This document shows positions 10,571 through 21,733 of a stretch of DNA of 64,000 nt, one piece after another. Within the stretch, counting starts at the first letter, position 1. The number at the start of each line of letters is the position of its first letter. The notes beneath the pieces were generated by a model. That model was not told the origin of the DNA, made no database searches, and saw only the letters and a list, made by a program, of their open reading frames with translations. The position numbers were made by a program, and so were the translations under genes. This stretch comes from Nephrocerus scutellatus (Eukaryota > Arthropoda > Insecta > Diptera > Pipunculidae). The DNA lies in contig OX352761.1 of assembly GCA_947095585.1 (NCBI GenBank), positions 128,680,277 to 128,744,276 on the forward strand, read 5' to 3'.

Positions 10571-12340
10571 GCAGTATTCGTCGCCACCGTTCTCTGTTAT
10601 TTTACATTATTCTGAAAAAATGGTGGTCATAGCTTAAAAGATTTATTTTCTTTTACAGGCGAGTGGGATAAAAACTGAAGCTGCATTTTAATTGGAGCAA
10701 AACAAATTTCCTGGAGGCAGAAGAAATCAAATCTCGTCCTGTACAATACATTACCGTGAATGACGAACTATTTAGAATTGTTGTTTGAGTACGTACATAC
10801 GAATCCGAGACTTGAAAAAATTACTCAACCAGGATGATTCGATTGACTCTTCAACAACGAGATCTGCAATGTTGTTAAGCTCCGGTATGCATGACAACTC
10901 CTTCCTTCGTGAAAGGGCTTGATTGACACAACAGTATGACCTGCTGTTTTACTGGAAAGCTCTTCAACCATTCTCTTACCTTGGACCCAAAAAATATGAA
11001 TAATTTAACTTTTAAAGTGTACTTGTTTCGGATTCCTTGTTGCTCATAGTATGAGTTTTTTGAAAAAATTAGAAATTTTTCCTACACTTGAATTAGTAAG
11101 ACGGATTACATGGAAATCATTTATCAGTCAATCAAGTATTTGAATCGTTCACTTCTAATATCGTTGCCTATCGTCCACCGAATTCGCTAACATGTTATGT
11201 GTACGTGATAAGTGCATTATGTCCTTAGTAAATAACAATGCATATTCATAGTAAAGTCAATTATACAAAAACAAGAAACTTCCTGCAATATTTTCAGGTA
11301 AAAAAATTGTCAACTCACGTGTAAAATTTTAACACTTAATTACCCCCCAATTACTAGCATGTATTGGGTTAAATCCACAACATGTAATCTGATTACAAAG
11401 TTTATTATTCAACGGCAAAAATATCCTCATCGTCGTCCATCGTGTCGGGATACATCCAGCCAATTTCCCATTATTTACCTTGTGTACGACTTTCAACAGG
11501 AAATTTTCGCTTAAATAAATAATTCATAATGCTAATCTAAATTAAAAATCAACTATTATGTAATGTACGAGCTGGATTGGATGTCTGGCGACTAGCGAAA
11601 CATTTTAACAATTTCTCTCATTAACTTTAGTCACTTCTCTTGACGCTACAATAACAACAACAAGAGCAGCGAAAACACACCATCGCAAATTAAACTTCAT
11701 CCAGATATAGATAATCCTTTTGCTACATAGACTATTATGTAAATAGTTGGACATTTGGCATCAGCCATTAAACAAAAAACCAATCTCATCTCGACACGCT
11801 GACAAATACCTCGGTGGACGGACAGCCAGGACTGTGGAAGGGTATAGTGGAATAAAATTTGTTTCCATTGGATATAGCTGTGTAATGAAAAGTCCAATAC
11901 ACAGACACGCACATACGAGTTGCTTCACTTGGAGGTGCTAGTACAACAAGGTCGCCTCCGAGAGCTCAAGTAGCTTTATAAATTAGCATCGTCCACCGAT
12001 CATCCGATTGTGCACGTTGAAACGAGGCCAAAATATAAATTCATACTTTTGAGCCGTCATAGACATTTCGTCCAACATTCGAACCACCCCATAACCACAT
12101 CACCTCATCACCCAACCACCCATCAACCTAATTACGTATTCAAAATTAAAATGCTTTGCCAGTGACTGTCGATGGTGGTACAGTTCGCACCGTTCGCCAC
12201 CACTTCAATGAACTTTGTTAACACAACAGATGAAATTGTGAGGGCCACTTTTGGTGGAAGGTTCATTTTCCAACGTCCATTAGATTGTCGAGCCGATTAT
12301 ACGTGCACAGCAAGCGTTTTCCTTAGATAATATCGGTTTT
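10571..12340. other. Unassigned sequence
   Basis: No motif was found. Overlapping short frames on both strands at 11697-11941 lack family resemblance. Confidence 0.4.
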
Positions 12341-12371
12341 CCTCCTCTCTCTCTATCTCTCTCTCTATCTC
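12341..12371. repeat. (CT)n microsatellite
   Basis: A pyrimidine run of CTCTCT blocks interrupted by CTAT. On the other strand it reads GAGAG, the binding sequence of GAGA factor in flies, so a regulatory role is possible but unproven. Confidence 0.7.
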
Positions 12372-13730
12372 GTTGTATCACGGCTCTTTGAATGTCGGGA
12401 CTGAAAACGTACAGAAATCAAAGAACGCACACTGACATATAAATTTGCGCAAAAGCTAAATAAATAGGACACGAACTGACCGAGTCTTCCAACGACTAGG
12501 ACTGTGTTAGCATGCAATCATCATTATCATTCAACTTTAAAATAGCCAATTTACGTACAGACCAGAGCAGATGAACTGATGACGTTGAGGTTGTTGTTAG
12601 CTCTGATGGTATTTTTGGTATTGGAATTTCGTTTTCATGCATATTGCGAGCATTTATTTGAGTCATACTGAATAAATAGTAAACTTAATTAAAATCGAGA
12701 GCAACGACGGCCAAATCACATGCTAACCATTTTATTATTATAATACATCGAGCGGCAGCATGACTTGGAGCATATTTAATTTCAAAGATACGGCGCCACA
12801 TGCCACACAGCTGGCCAAATAATCGAGTTATTGAAGTTAAACCTTTGAATTGACCTAGTGATTGTTCAATTGGTTTCATGTACTGAAAAAAAGCACGTGA
12901 TATTCAATAATTATTTAATTAATGTCATGGGACTGGCACAGGAGCCGTATCTTTCTCATGGCTGTACCATATATGATACAGATATGTAAAAGTTAAAATA
13001 TACGATTTGTGATGTTATATAATTTTGAAAAACTACGTTTAATAAAAAAAAACGCTCTCGGACATAATCCTTTTTGTGACAAAAAGATTATTTAAAATGG
13101 AATTTATGAGCTCGCCTCTCAGTCTCTATTCTTGCAAGTCATAAAGGTAATTGAAATTTTGACCCAATTTTGACGGTTTCAACTATAACTCTCTTATCAT
13201 ACTTATCTCTAAAGCATAATCCTGTATAAAATACTAACATGGGAACATTATAATAATCTCAAACAAGGAAGAATGATAAAAAATGGAGAGAGAAAAAATT
13301 CCATAAAATTGCTGTACTTACCATTCCATAAATTCCCACAATGTCGGACACTCACTCGCTGGACTGCAATTCTAGCATTCTGCTTCAAGTTGTGAAATAT
13401 TCGAGGGTCACTTGCCGGCAATTCGGTGGACACCACGAAAAGTGGAGCTTGAGTGCAAATATTTGCAAAGACTTGGATAATATGTGTACATCGCCATCGT
13501 CATACGAAATGCTAGTGCATGTGCACCTGGTTTATCCGTTCCGAAAACACAATTCAAATAAATTGGTTTGCATAACTACTCCAAACAGACATCACGGTAC
13601 GGAACATTTCTATACATGCTAGTGTGTGTGCGTTGTATGGTGTTTACGTGCGAAATGCTTCTAACAAGCGTGCACACGCACACATCAAACAACTCAACAC
13701 CACAAAATAACACCGAAACCGAAAAAGGAC
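12372..13730. other. Unassigned sequence
   Basis: No repeat copy or protein motif was recognised. The 13330-13730 part is less AT-rich than its surroundings and continues into the candidate exon at 13732. Confidence 0.4.
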
Positions 13731-13731
13731 A

Positions 13732-14016
13732 ATGCAACTGGATTTCGACTATATACGTTCGTTTATCACTGCTTACGAGCGTATCCTTTCAGTTTCCATA
13801 TATACTAACGAGTATATTTGCCAAAGGAACTTGCTGCTGCACTCCAAGCTGTGTGCTTCACGTATAAACACCACCGCACCTCAGCACACTCCACCGCATC
13901 CGAAACACAATGCCAACGATCTTATTAAAAATGCGATGCAAACAAATAAAAAACGAATTTCCCAGGAGAAGGAATGCAAACGTACTACCGCAAACTGCAA
14001 CTATGTAAATGTGTTG
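13732..14016 (+). other. Candidate host exon (speculative)
   Basis: An open frame starting ATGCAACTGGATTT runs without a stop up to a consensus splice donor, TTG then GTAAGTAT, with the GT at 14017-14018. The stretch at 13860-14010 is rich in A and CAAA/CACC runs, the usual look of fly 5' exons and UTRs, and no transposon motif is present. The translated frame of about 95 residues has no recognisable domain, so if this is an exon it may well be untranslated. No acceptor or partner exon was identified. Frames on other strands overlap it. Treat it as a hypothesis. Confidence 0.2.
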
Positions 14017-14446
14017 GTAAGTATGCCAAAACATATATCCGCATGAAAGAAAATCCTGGATTAAATTGTGTATTACCAAATTTCGTATGGATTATCGTTT
14101 GCTTGCGAGAGAAGGAAGCCCGTGTGTTTAGTTTTATTTTGGGAAGAAATACGTCACTGTGTCCTTTTATGTTAAGATAAATGATATTCAAATTGTTTCA
14201 ATTTCAAGGTATAAGTGGCAATAAATTCAGTGATATGCAATTTTTCATAGAATAACATTTGAAGCGAAACGAAAATGTTCATACCATATATCATTGCTGG
14301 TTAATCGCATGCGATAAAACAAAACTACATAAAAAAGTTATCACATATTAACATCCAAAGCAATTTCCGGGTTGCCAAAGGAAAACTAAAATAAAAAATA
14401 ATACGATAAAATGATAAGCATACAAAATTTAAACTTAATTTATAAA
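14017..14446. other. Unassigned AT-rich sequence
   Basis: If the donor at 14017 is real, this would be the start of an intron. Otherwise nothing was seen. Confidence 0.35.
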
Positions 14447-15470
14447 GGGTGAGGTGATTTTTTCAATATTACTTCTTTTGCCAGTTGGCGCGTGAGTAGT
14501 GCCCCATCTGTCATGATATTTTTATTCAGTATTGTTTATCAATTCATCATGGAAAGACTAAGCTCGGTCAGAAATTGTTAAGCTTTATTACGAAAATCAG
14601 CGTTCTGTGAGAAATGGTTTTCGTGCGTTTAGACTGAAATAATCGGCCACTATTCGGAATACCTTCAGAAAGTTTGAATCAAAAATTACACTATTTGATG
14701 ATAGCCACCAAATAGACCACGTCCAGATGGTAATGAAGAAAATGTATCGGCGGAAACTGAAAGTGTACGCAATGACCGTATTGAATAGATTCTGCACCGT
14801 TCTCAACTGTTTGGCTTGTAGTATGCAACAACGTGACGTATTTTACATAAGGATCTTGGTTAAAAAGCCTATACAAAATCTAACTCGTGTAAATAGTAAG
14901 CCAACCGAGCTTACTATGCGTCACCGTTTCAGTGTTTGTACTCTTGTAAAGCTCGAAGCCTATCCGCAGTTTTCGTTTAACATTTTGTCTATAGATAAAT
15001 CTTAATGGCTACGACAATAAACCAAATTGCCATATTTTGGCTAAAGAGCAATCCTATCATCAAAATCTGCAATTACAATCAATGCAATATCAATACAATA
15101 CAAATCAAAAATGAGGACGGCCGTACCGTAACTGCGAATAGCGCCAGTTTTCGCGCCATTATAACGGACTATTTGCTGACTGAAATTGATGCCCATGATC
15201 TCGACGACATTTGGTTTTAACAAGACGGCGCTAATTGTCATACAGCTCATTAAAAAATGCACTTATTGAGAAATTATTTTAGCGAAGAGTTTATTTCACG
15301 CTTCGGATACCGGTGAATTTATCGTTTTGGGCTGTGTAAAGTCCACAGTCTACGTAAATAAATCGGCTACACTTGAGGCATTGAGAGCCAACATTACGCG
15401 TGCCATTCCCCAGACACCACTACAAATGCTCAAAAGCGTCATAGAAAATTGGACGATATAAACCTATCTT
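14447..15470 (+). pseudogene. Mariner-like (IS630/Tc1) transposase, near full length but dead
   Basis: The left edge near 14447 (GGGTGAGGTGATTTTTT) looks like a mariner terminal repeat. The frame begins at ATGGAAAGACTAAGC (14549) and, through several frameshifts, gives GFRAF, RKFESKITLFDD, RPDGNEENVSAETESVRND, HRSQLFGL, MRHRFSVCTLVKLEAYP, NGYDNKPNCH, VTANSASFRAIITDYL and DLDDIWF then a TAA in place of a Gln codon, followed by QDGANCHTAH. The second catalytic Asp (QDGA) survives. The block with the third catalytic Asp is deleted: PVNLS is joined directly to FWGCVKSTVYVNK (about 15310-15362). It ends with LEALRANITRAIP and VIENWTI. The right terminal repeat is absent because gypsy sequence begins at about 15470. 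Confidence 0.85.
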
Positions 15471-15745
15471 TTATTGTTAAAAGATATGTATATCCTTGTG
15501 AAGGGGGCAATGGCCCGACCAAATCGATGTGAATGGGTGAAAATCGAATCTCTGGTAAAGGCAATTGTCCGTGTTTGGACTTAATATGTCTGACTATTTT
15601 TGATTTCTGACATGAAATGCAACTTTGCGACCATCGGTTGATGTTTGAATTCATCTTTGGCCAAAAATATTTAGTTGTGATACTTTTGCGTTACCTTTAT
15701 GCCTAAATGAGAAAGGTTGTGCAAATACTGTTCTTCGGAAAATAT
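15470..15745 (-). pseudogene. Gypsy-type LTR retrotransposon integrase fragment
   Basis: Read on the minus strand, LHNLSHLGIKVTQKY (about 15740-15695) is the His pair of the integrase HHCC zinc domain. After a frameshift, SCISCQKSKIVRH gives the Cys pair, and IRFSPIHIDLVGPLPPSQGY gives the start of the catalytic core with its first Asp. The frame is cut at LTIKDRF, about 15480, exactly where mariner sequence starts. The remaining catalytic residues are missing. Retrotransposon relic with no LTR in sight. Confidence 0.85.
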
Positions 15746-15939
15746 CGAGAATTTATGGTCGATTTTTGCCTGTCGAGTTTTCAAACCTGATGTTTACACA
15801 GTGAATAGGAATGTTGTTTTTTAAAGATTAATTGAAGAATTTTTTTAGCTAGAGTTTTCTTTAACTCTGTTCAAGATCTTTTTAAAACCGTAAATCGAAG
15901 ATCATTTGTTTCCTTGATGAATTTAATCCTTTGTGGTTT

Positions 15940-16225
15940 TTGTGACAGCTGCCGTGTGGGAATTCCTTTCCCTATGACGGTAAACTGGCAACATACATAA
16001 TTTGTAACTTGGTCGCTTTACTTCGCCGGACTTTGTCTTGAGTGTGACAACCAGAACTGCGATATTAGCTTCTTCTGTCTTGGTTGTAGTGAAGTGAAAT
16101 ATTCATTTAGCCATCGCTTCCAAAACTGTTGATGTATTTGTTGTACCATTTTCCGTCGAATGAGATAATGTAACTTTAATTTAGTGACATCCAGTTCTGG
16201 AATGTTAGCAAAAGCTAATTGAATG
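15940..16225 (-). pseudogene. BEL/Pao LTR retrotransposon integrase C-terminal fragment
   Basis: On the minus strand from about 16223 the frame gives ANIPELDVTKLKLHYL, VQQIHQQFWKRWLNEYFTSL and QPRQKK. The FW.RW..EY...LQ.R motif is characteristic of the C-terminal part of BEL/Pao integrases. The downstream continuation is too drifted to read. It lies on the same strand as the gypsy fragment at 15470-15745 but belongs to a different LTR superfamily, so the two are separate insertions. Confidence 0.7.
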
Positions 16226-16746
16226 GACTAGTTTTCTCAAGAAGTTTGGTAAGATGAATAACTTTGATAGTAAAAAAGCATTATTAGAGAGCAAAAATGA
16301 TAAAGAATGAATTTGGCAGACAGTAAACTTTTATTTGACGCAACCCCTAAGAGCACAACGAAACAACAGTAAGTCTAAAAATCAAGCTATTTACCTCTAA
16401 ACTCTGGACACCAGTTCTAATTACATCTTTAAACTGAGAAATGGAAGTACCAACTATCCAAGTATACTAAACCTGATCCCTTAGGTAAAGTTCATATCTT
16501 GTAGTTAACATTTCTTTAAACAAAAATTTAGAAAAATTTAATTGCAGTTGGAACAAAGAACCACATGTCTAACCTTATGAAATCGGTTATAGAAGATACT
16601 GGACATAACTGTTTGGAATCATCCTGCAGATTATTTGATCAAATTCCCCAAAAATATTAAGTAATTTTTCTTGGGATAAAGTTGCCATATAGCAATGATA
16701 GGAGCCATATGATCTGTCTTATACGAATACATAAAGTCGTTTGTAC
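16226..16746. other. Unassigned sequence
   Basis: This may include upstream BEL/Pao sequence, but no motif could be read. Confidence 0.35.
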
Positions 16747-17006
16747 TTATATTATTATTATTTCGTATCAAACAAGTAAAATTGTGCATGAATATTTTTG
16801 CACACAAATGAATGGAACCTACAATTAAATGTCTTTTCTGAACGGCGAATTGAGAAACTTTTCGTGACAAATTATTCATCTAGGATGTTTGTCAGACATT
16901 CGCGAGAGGTGGGACCGTAAAAACTACTTTTAGTATTTTCTGTGATTTAAACTGCTAACCCCCTGTTCAGAAATCTATGCACTAACCACTGAGCTGCGGC
17001 GCCCAC
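16747..17006 (-). repeat. tRNA-derived SINE, minus orientation (full copy)
   Basis: Reading from 17006 downward, GTGGGCGCCGC, CTCAGTGGTTAGTGC (box A region), CTGAACAGGGGGTTAGCAG, CACCTCTCGCGAATGTCTG, ACAAACATCC, and CTCAATTCGCCGTTC align in order with the plus copy at 21486-21733. Box B has decayed. The tail side differs: it holds GCATGAATATTTTTGCACAC and an ATT-repeat run near 16750, and the first of these is shared with the copy at 44672. Confidence 0.8.
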
Positions 17007-18255
17007 TCGACGGTATGATAAGGTCTACAAAATTACACATTCGGATTGGCAAGCCGATAATTTCGCACACAAGCATTAATAAAGATTTTTTATTGCATAT
17101 TTAGCCACGAAACTTGCAACTCGGTCAGAATATTAAGGTGATTGACTATTTTCTCTTAAGCTCTTTTGGAATATATGATATAAGAAACCTGTAGCAATAA
17201 ATGACAAAGCAGACAACCAAATAATAAATCCATTATGTAAGGTAGATTTTGGGAAAGGACAGCTAGGCCCAGATGTCTGCAGATGACGCCATCGGTGTTA
17301 CTGAATATGTGCCTGTTACTTCAGTTGCATCTAATCTATTGTGTGTCAAAAAAATTATCTTCCAGAAATTTATCCAATTTCTATACTGACTCATCACAGT
17401 CTTCATTTGCCGCTGACAGTTTTGAAATGCAACATCACAAACTGATCTTAGCTACTGCTGTATGGAATACCGCCGTCTTGTTTATCGGCATTGTCTTTTC
17501 CACTCAAGTTACCGTCATTTTGTTGGTAATAGGAACTATAAACTAATAAAGTTCGCTTTCTATTTCAATTCCTGAACCAAGCTCTTCTAGGTAATTGAGA
17601 GCTTCTTTGAAAGTCAGTTTTCAGAAAATGAATTACAAACAAAAACATATTTCAGCAAAAACACCATAGTCATAATATTTGGCTCTAAGAGAATTCCAAA
17701 ACCCAATGTCATTCAGTTTTGCACCAAAAAACACTGCACGTCCAAGTGTACGTCTAATAAGACATGCAAAGCAATAAAACCAAATTTTCTTGTGTTTACG
17801 ATAAAAAAAACGCAACTTTAGAAAAAATCTTCAGAAATGTATAAGTCAGTATTGCTCCTAGCCAACAAATTATTAAAAAAAAATGCAAATATTTCACGCC
17901 ATGTCTTTTTTTACTCTCTCTTACTCTCTCCTGTACTTATTATATAGATTACTTATAGCTCATATCTACCATACAATTTATTCATATGATTACTTTTTAT
18001 AGTTTGACTTTTTATCTAAGATGTTTTAAATTTTTATTAAACAAATTTTCAAAATTTTCCCTGAGAAATCCTTGGCAGTATTTTCAAGCCAACATCGCAA
18101 TATTAAAGTCGCAGGTCTTATGAAGTCAATAAAAATCATTTTTGTGTGCAATAGTTATGGTTTAAAAAGCGAACATGCATATTGTTGCCATATGGCAACC
18201 CTAAAATGATTTCGGTTAGGTGAAAAAAAAACAAGGAAAATCACTATTGAACGGT
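17007..18255. other. Unassigned sequence
   Basis: An 87-codon frame at 17283-17546 (plus) and a 60-codon frame at 17633-17815 (minus) have no recognised motif. A TTACTCTCTC doublet lies near 17911-17932. Confidence 0.4.
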
Positions 18256-18420
18256 GTTTTATTCGTTACTAGCTGTTTCCGGGCGCTAAGATACCCGGAC
18301 ACATGAACTCCGACCTTCCTCTTACCACCGCGTGGTGAGGGTGTACTATAGCCTATAACCTGCACCCACCTGCCAAAAATTTACATTAAACCTTTTAAAA
18401 AATTGTTTGATAAATGTGAG
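18256..18420 (+). repeat. Repeat family A, plus orientation (5' edge)
   Basis: TTACTAGCTGTTTCCGGGCG, CACATGAACTCC, GTACTATAGCCTATAACC and CCACCTGCC match the reverse complement of 8150-8236, in the same order. Only the edge and part of one internal unit are preserved. Confidence 0.75.
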
Positions 18421-19929
18421 TTTCTAATTAATTTTTCTAATTCATTTTTATTTATATAAAAAAAGATATATTTACAAAAAGTATCCAATATCAAAAAAAA
18501 AATACTGACTTCTTAATGACTTGAAAAAAGGCTCAATAAAAATTTCGGTAAATTATATTACATCATAATCTACAATTTTTATTAGGTTGGTGCACAGGTA
18601 TATAAGTAACGCCACCTAAGTAAGTTAGTTAAATACGAAGCTATCGTTCAGGCATTTATTTTTCTTCCAAAACCCTCTCTAAGAAGTGGATTTCGAGAGC
18701 TGACGCCGTCAGAGAGCACTTAGTAACCCCTCTTAGATAAAAGTCAGATTACTTTTAAGTGTACCATCGCCTTGTATGCCACTTGACCACCTTGACTGCC
18801 AGTCACCCCTACGCCAGCACACAAACGATTTGAAACGCTTCAAATATCACCAATAACTTATCTTTAATCGCAGGGTATAAAAATACTTAAACAACTGTCG
18901 ACTTTTTGCTCCCGTGGTTTTTATTCACCGTACTTGTTGCTTTTGTAGAAATATTAGAGGAACTCATTTGAACTGAAGACTTTTAATTCTAAAAACTTAT
19001 TTAGCCCTAAATGTTTACCCGTTTTCTTTATTTCAGTTTTCATTTTGATTTACACAAAATTTGCGGTATACACTTTGCAATTAAATTTAATAGTTTACTG
19101 TTCCTAATAAAATTTGTTCTCTGAATAAAACCAGACCATTCTACAGTGAATACTTCGTGTTTATTATGTGAACTGCCCGCCATTCAAACTGGTACATTGA
19201 GTATATCGCACGAGCTCTGAATGTGGATTCATTAAAGAAATGATATGTAGAAATTGGGAAAACTTTTCGTATTTTTTGTGGATTTTTTTTTTCTACTTTT
19301 AACCGTTTAAGGGTTTTAAGGGTAGAATAAGCGGTATATGGTTAAAAAGGTATTTCAATTACTAGAGTAGAAGGTATTTCATTGGACCAATCATGCAACA
19401 CCTGTGGACAGTAACTCGTTTGAAGCTTACAATTTTCTATAGGATATGTAGAATTCTATGTTTTTTTAAAGAAAATCTAGTCCAATTTGCAAATGTGGCT
19501 GAGACAAAAACAACAACAACTTTTTAAACAGCGACAGCTGGCGTTTAAGCAAAACAATATTTAAGATTCTTTCAGGAACTTAATATCTAATAGACTGTCT
19601 CAGTAATATTGTATATAAAAGTTATATGGAACTCGTATATAAAATTATGTGACATATACATAAAATTGTAGGCGAATTATATAAGTATTTTCTGATATTT
19701 TCTGATCCTTTCTGATATTAGAAGAGAATAGAATAGGAAAGAATAGAACATTCTCGAAACTGTTGATTAGGTACGAGTATAAATACCCCATACTTTATTG
19801 TGTTAATTGCTATTTGGACTTATACCATAGAACTTGCTAGTAAATAGAGTAGTGTTATATATAAATACAAGTGTTGTAGTGAATAATAAGTATCTTATCA
19901 ACAGTGTGAAATTGTGATATATTCTTTTC
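18421..19929. other. Unassigned sequence
   Basis: A mariner-like terminal phrase, TTAGGTTGGTGCACAGGTA, lies at 18582-18600 without a partner. The rest is AT-rich with no readable motif. A run of short TCTGATATT-type repeats is present near 19690-19720. Confidence 0.4.
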
Positions 19930-20165
19930 AAATTCTCTATATTAACTTCGCGTGCGCGTGGCTGGCTGGATGGCACTAAATTCTTGTGATCAATTTGTTA
20001 ACCCACTTCCTAAAACCCGATTTTATTCAAACTTTGCACGCATGTGTATTTCCCATGACAATATTTTCTATTTAAATTTGAGAGTGATAGGGCCGCGGGG
20101 TTGGTGGGATCCCATACAAATTATTATTACATATAGCGGTATCAAATCATGTCATACTATAATGT
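19930..20165 (+). repeat. Repeat family B fragment
   Basis: TTCTCTATATTAACTTCGC, TTAACCCACTTCCTA, CCCGATTTTATT, ACGCATGTGTATTTCC and a GGGCCGCGGGGTTGG.GGG..CCCA stretch match 49039-49250 in order and strand. The short 9-bp array that follows AACTTC in the 49-kb copy is absent here. Confidence 0.75.
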
Positions 20166-20458
20166 TCCGTGTGCGATAGAGCGCTTTACGATTGAGGTTG
20201 TTTTGTTGTTGGTTGATGAAATAGTAATTATTTACGGTCGCAGATCGTTAGTTTAAAATGGAATGACCCATTCATCCTTACTCTTTATTTACTTCAAACT
20301 TTTTGTTGTTGTTATTTTGGGTTATTAACTGTATTTAGGTATTTAATTGCAGATTGATGGAACTAATAACGCAAATTTACAACTGAACAGCAGAATTGGC
20401 GAAGACAGTTGGTTTGTCAGTGGTGGCCAGTGCAGTGATTGTTGTGATGCTGAAGAAG
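20166..20458. other. Unassigned sequence
   Basis: Contains a TTGTTGTTG run near 20303. Nothing else was seen. Confidence 0.35.
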
Positions 20459-20545
20459 GTTGGACCGTAAAAAATAATTTTGGTGTTTTCTGGGATTCGA
20501 ACTACAAACCCCCTGCTCCCCTGCTCAGAAATCTATGTACTCGAT
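20459..20545 (-). repeat. tRNA-derived SINE, 5' part, minus orientation
   Basis: GGGATTCGAACTAC (inverse of box B), AACCCCCTGCTC and CAGAAATCTATGTACT match the head of the SINE family read backwards. The tail half and the extreme 5' end are missing. Confidence 0.75.
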
Positions 20546-20915
20546 ATTGTGAACTGTAAGTTGAATATGATAAAGAAAGGATATGTACAGATCATTAGAG
20601 ACCTTCGCATTTACCACTCGGAGACCTAGAGATTCATTGTAAGACGCTTTAATATAAACATTTTTTGTAAGAATTTATTCTTTAGGTCGCTCCATAATTC
20701 AGGACACGTACTTTTTAGTCTATTAGAATTTATTTTCGTTTAATACTTAAAAGCCTGACATTAATAGCCACAAATGAAATGATCTCCTCAATGTCTACAA
20801 AATATGGTTCTCGGTCCAGTAATTGCAACTGGCGACAGAAAAGAGAGGCTTATAATTAATTCCTTTCATAAAGGATATGTCACAACATCCAAAAGGACTT
20901 ATAGCTGTTCGCTTA
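20546..20915. other. Unassigned sequence flanking a MITE
   Basis: No motif was found. The MITE target TA lies at 20914-20915. Confidence 0.35.
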
Positions 20916-21125
20916 TACAAGGTGGGGCAAAAATAATGTGATAATGTGAAAGAATGAATATTATGCTTTGACGTTCGTGTTGTAAACAAATAGAGAATAG
21001 TTAATAGGCAATGGAGCGATACACATCTGAAGATCGCGGAATTATTGTTTATTGTTAATTTTTTTATTTCTAACAAAATGACAAAAAAATTCACATTATG
21101 ATGGTACTCTTTTCCCATCCTTGTA
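20916..21125 (+). mobile_element. 210-bp MITE derived from a mariner-like transposon
   Basis: The left end TACAAGGTGGGGCAAAAATA and the right end (reverse complement TACAAGGATGGGAAAAGAGT) form imperfect terminal inverted repeats that extend inward to a shared ATAATGTGAA. TA dinucleotides at 20914-20915 and 21126-21127 fit the TA target duplication of Tc1/mariner elements. Inside, ATG at 21011 opens MERYTSEDRGIIV, which resembles the transposase N-terminus of this superfamily, and then jumps straight to the 3' untranslated end. It is therefore an internal-deletion derivative of an autonomous parent. A frame on the opposite strand covering it is a shadow. Confidence 0.85.
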
Positions 21126-21485
21126 TAAGTAAATAATTATTCTTGTAAGATAAGCTTTTTTTTAATTACGCACGTATATTTGATCAGGTGGCGGTAATAT
21201 TCGCAGTGCATATATCTTCCACATACTTTATTAACTACTTTCTTTTTCCTGAAATTTTTAAACAAAACTCTTTTAAAGAATAACACTTAAGGCTATTGGC
21301 TATTTGTTTCTCATATATTAACACTTTTAAACCCTCTGGTAACTATAGTCTATCTTGGAACGTTTCCTAAGCAATGTTTTCATTTAAAACCAACTTTGAC
21401 ATATCGAGCTATAAAACATACAAAACGAACTCATTTAAAAGATAAAACTTAATGCAGTGGGCTTAGGATAAACTTGTTTTGATGG
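21126..21485. other. Unassigned sequence between MITE and SINE
   Basis: No motif was found. Confidence 0.35.
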
Positions 21486-21733
21486 CGTGGGCACCGTGAC
21501 TCAGTGGTTAAGTGTATGAATTTCTGAGCAGGGGGTTTGTAGTTCGAATACCAGAAAACACCAAAAGTATTTATCACGGTCCTACCTCTCGCGAATGTCT
21601 GACAAACATCTGAGAGTAATAACTTGTCACAGAAAGCTTCTCAATTCGCCGTTGGAATGCGGCATTATATTGCAGGTCCCTCCCAAATGGTCGCTAGGCC
21701 TGTCTGTCGCGCCGAATATTATTATTATTATTA
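21486..21733 (+). repeat. tRNA-derived SINE, reference copy
   Basis: A pol III-type head carries box A-like TGACTCAGTGGTT (21497-21509) and box B-like AGTTCGAATACC (21541-21552) at normal spacing. A tRNA-unrelated body follows: CCTACCTCTCGCGAATGTCT, GACAAACATC, CTCAATTCGCCGTTGGAATG, AGGCCTGTCTGTCGCGCCG. The element ends in an (ATT)n tail at 21717-21733. At least six other copies or pieces lie in the window (16747, 20459, 28585, 44672, 50221, 52366). A LINE partner sharing the tail was not identified. Confidence 0.85.

Noticed and set aside
20795..21118. 107-codon minus frame
   Set aside because: Most of it is antisense to the MITE at 20916-21125.
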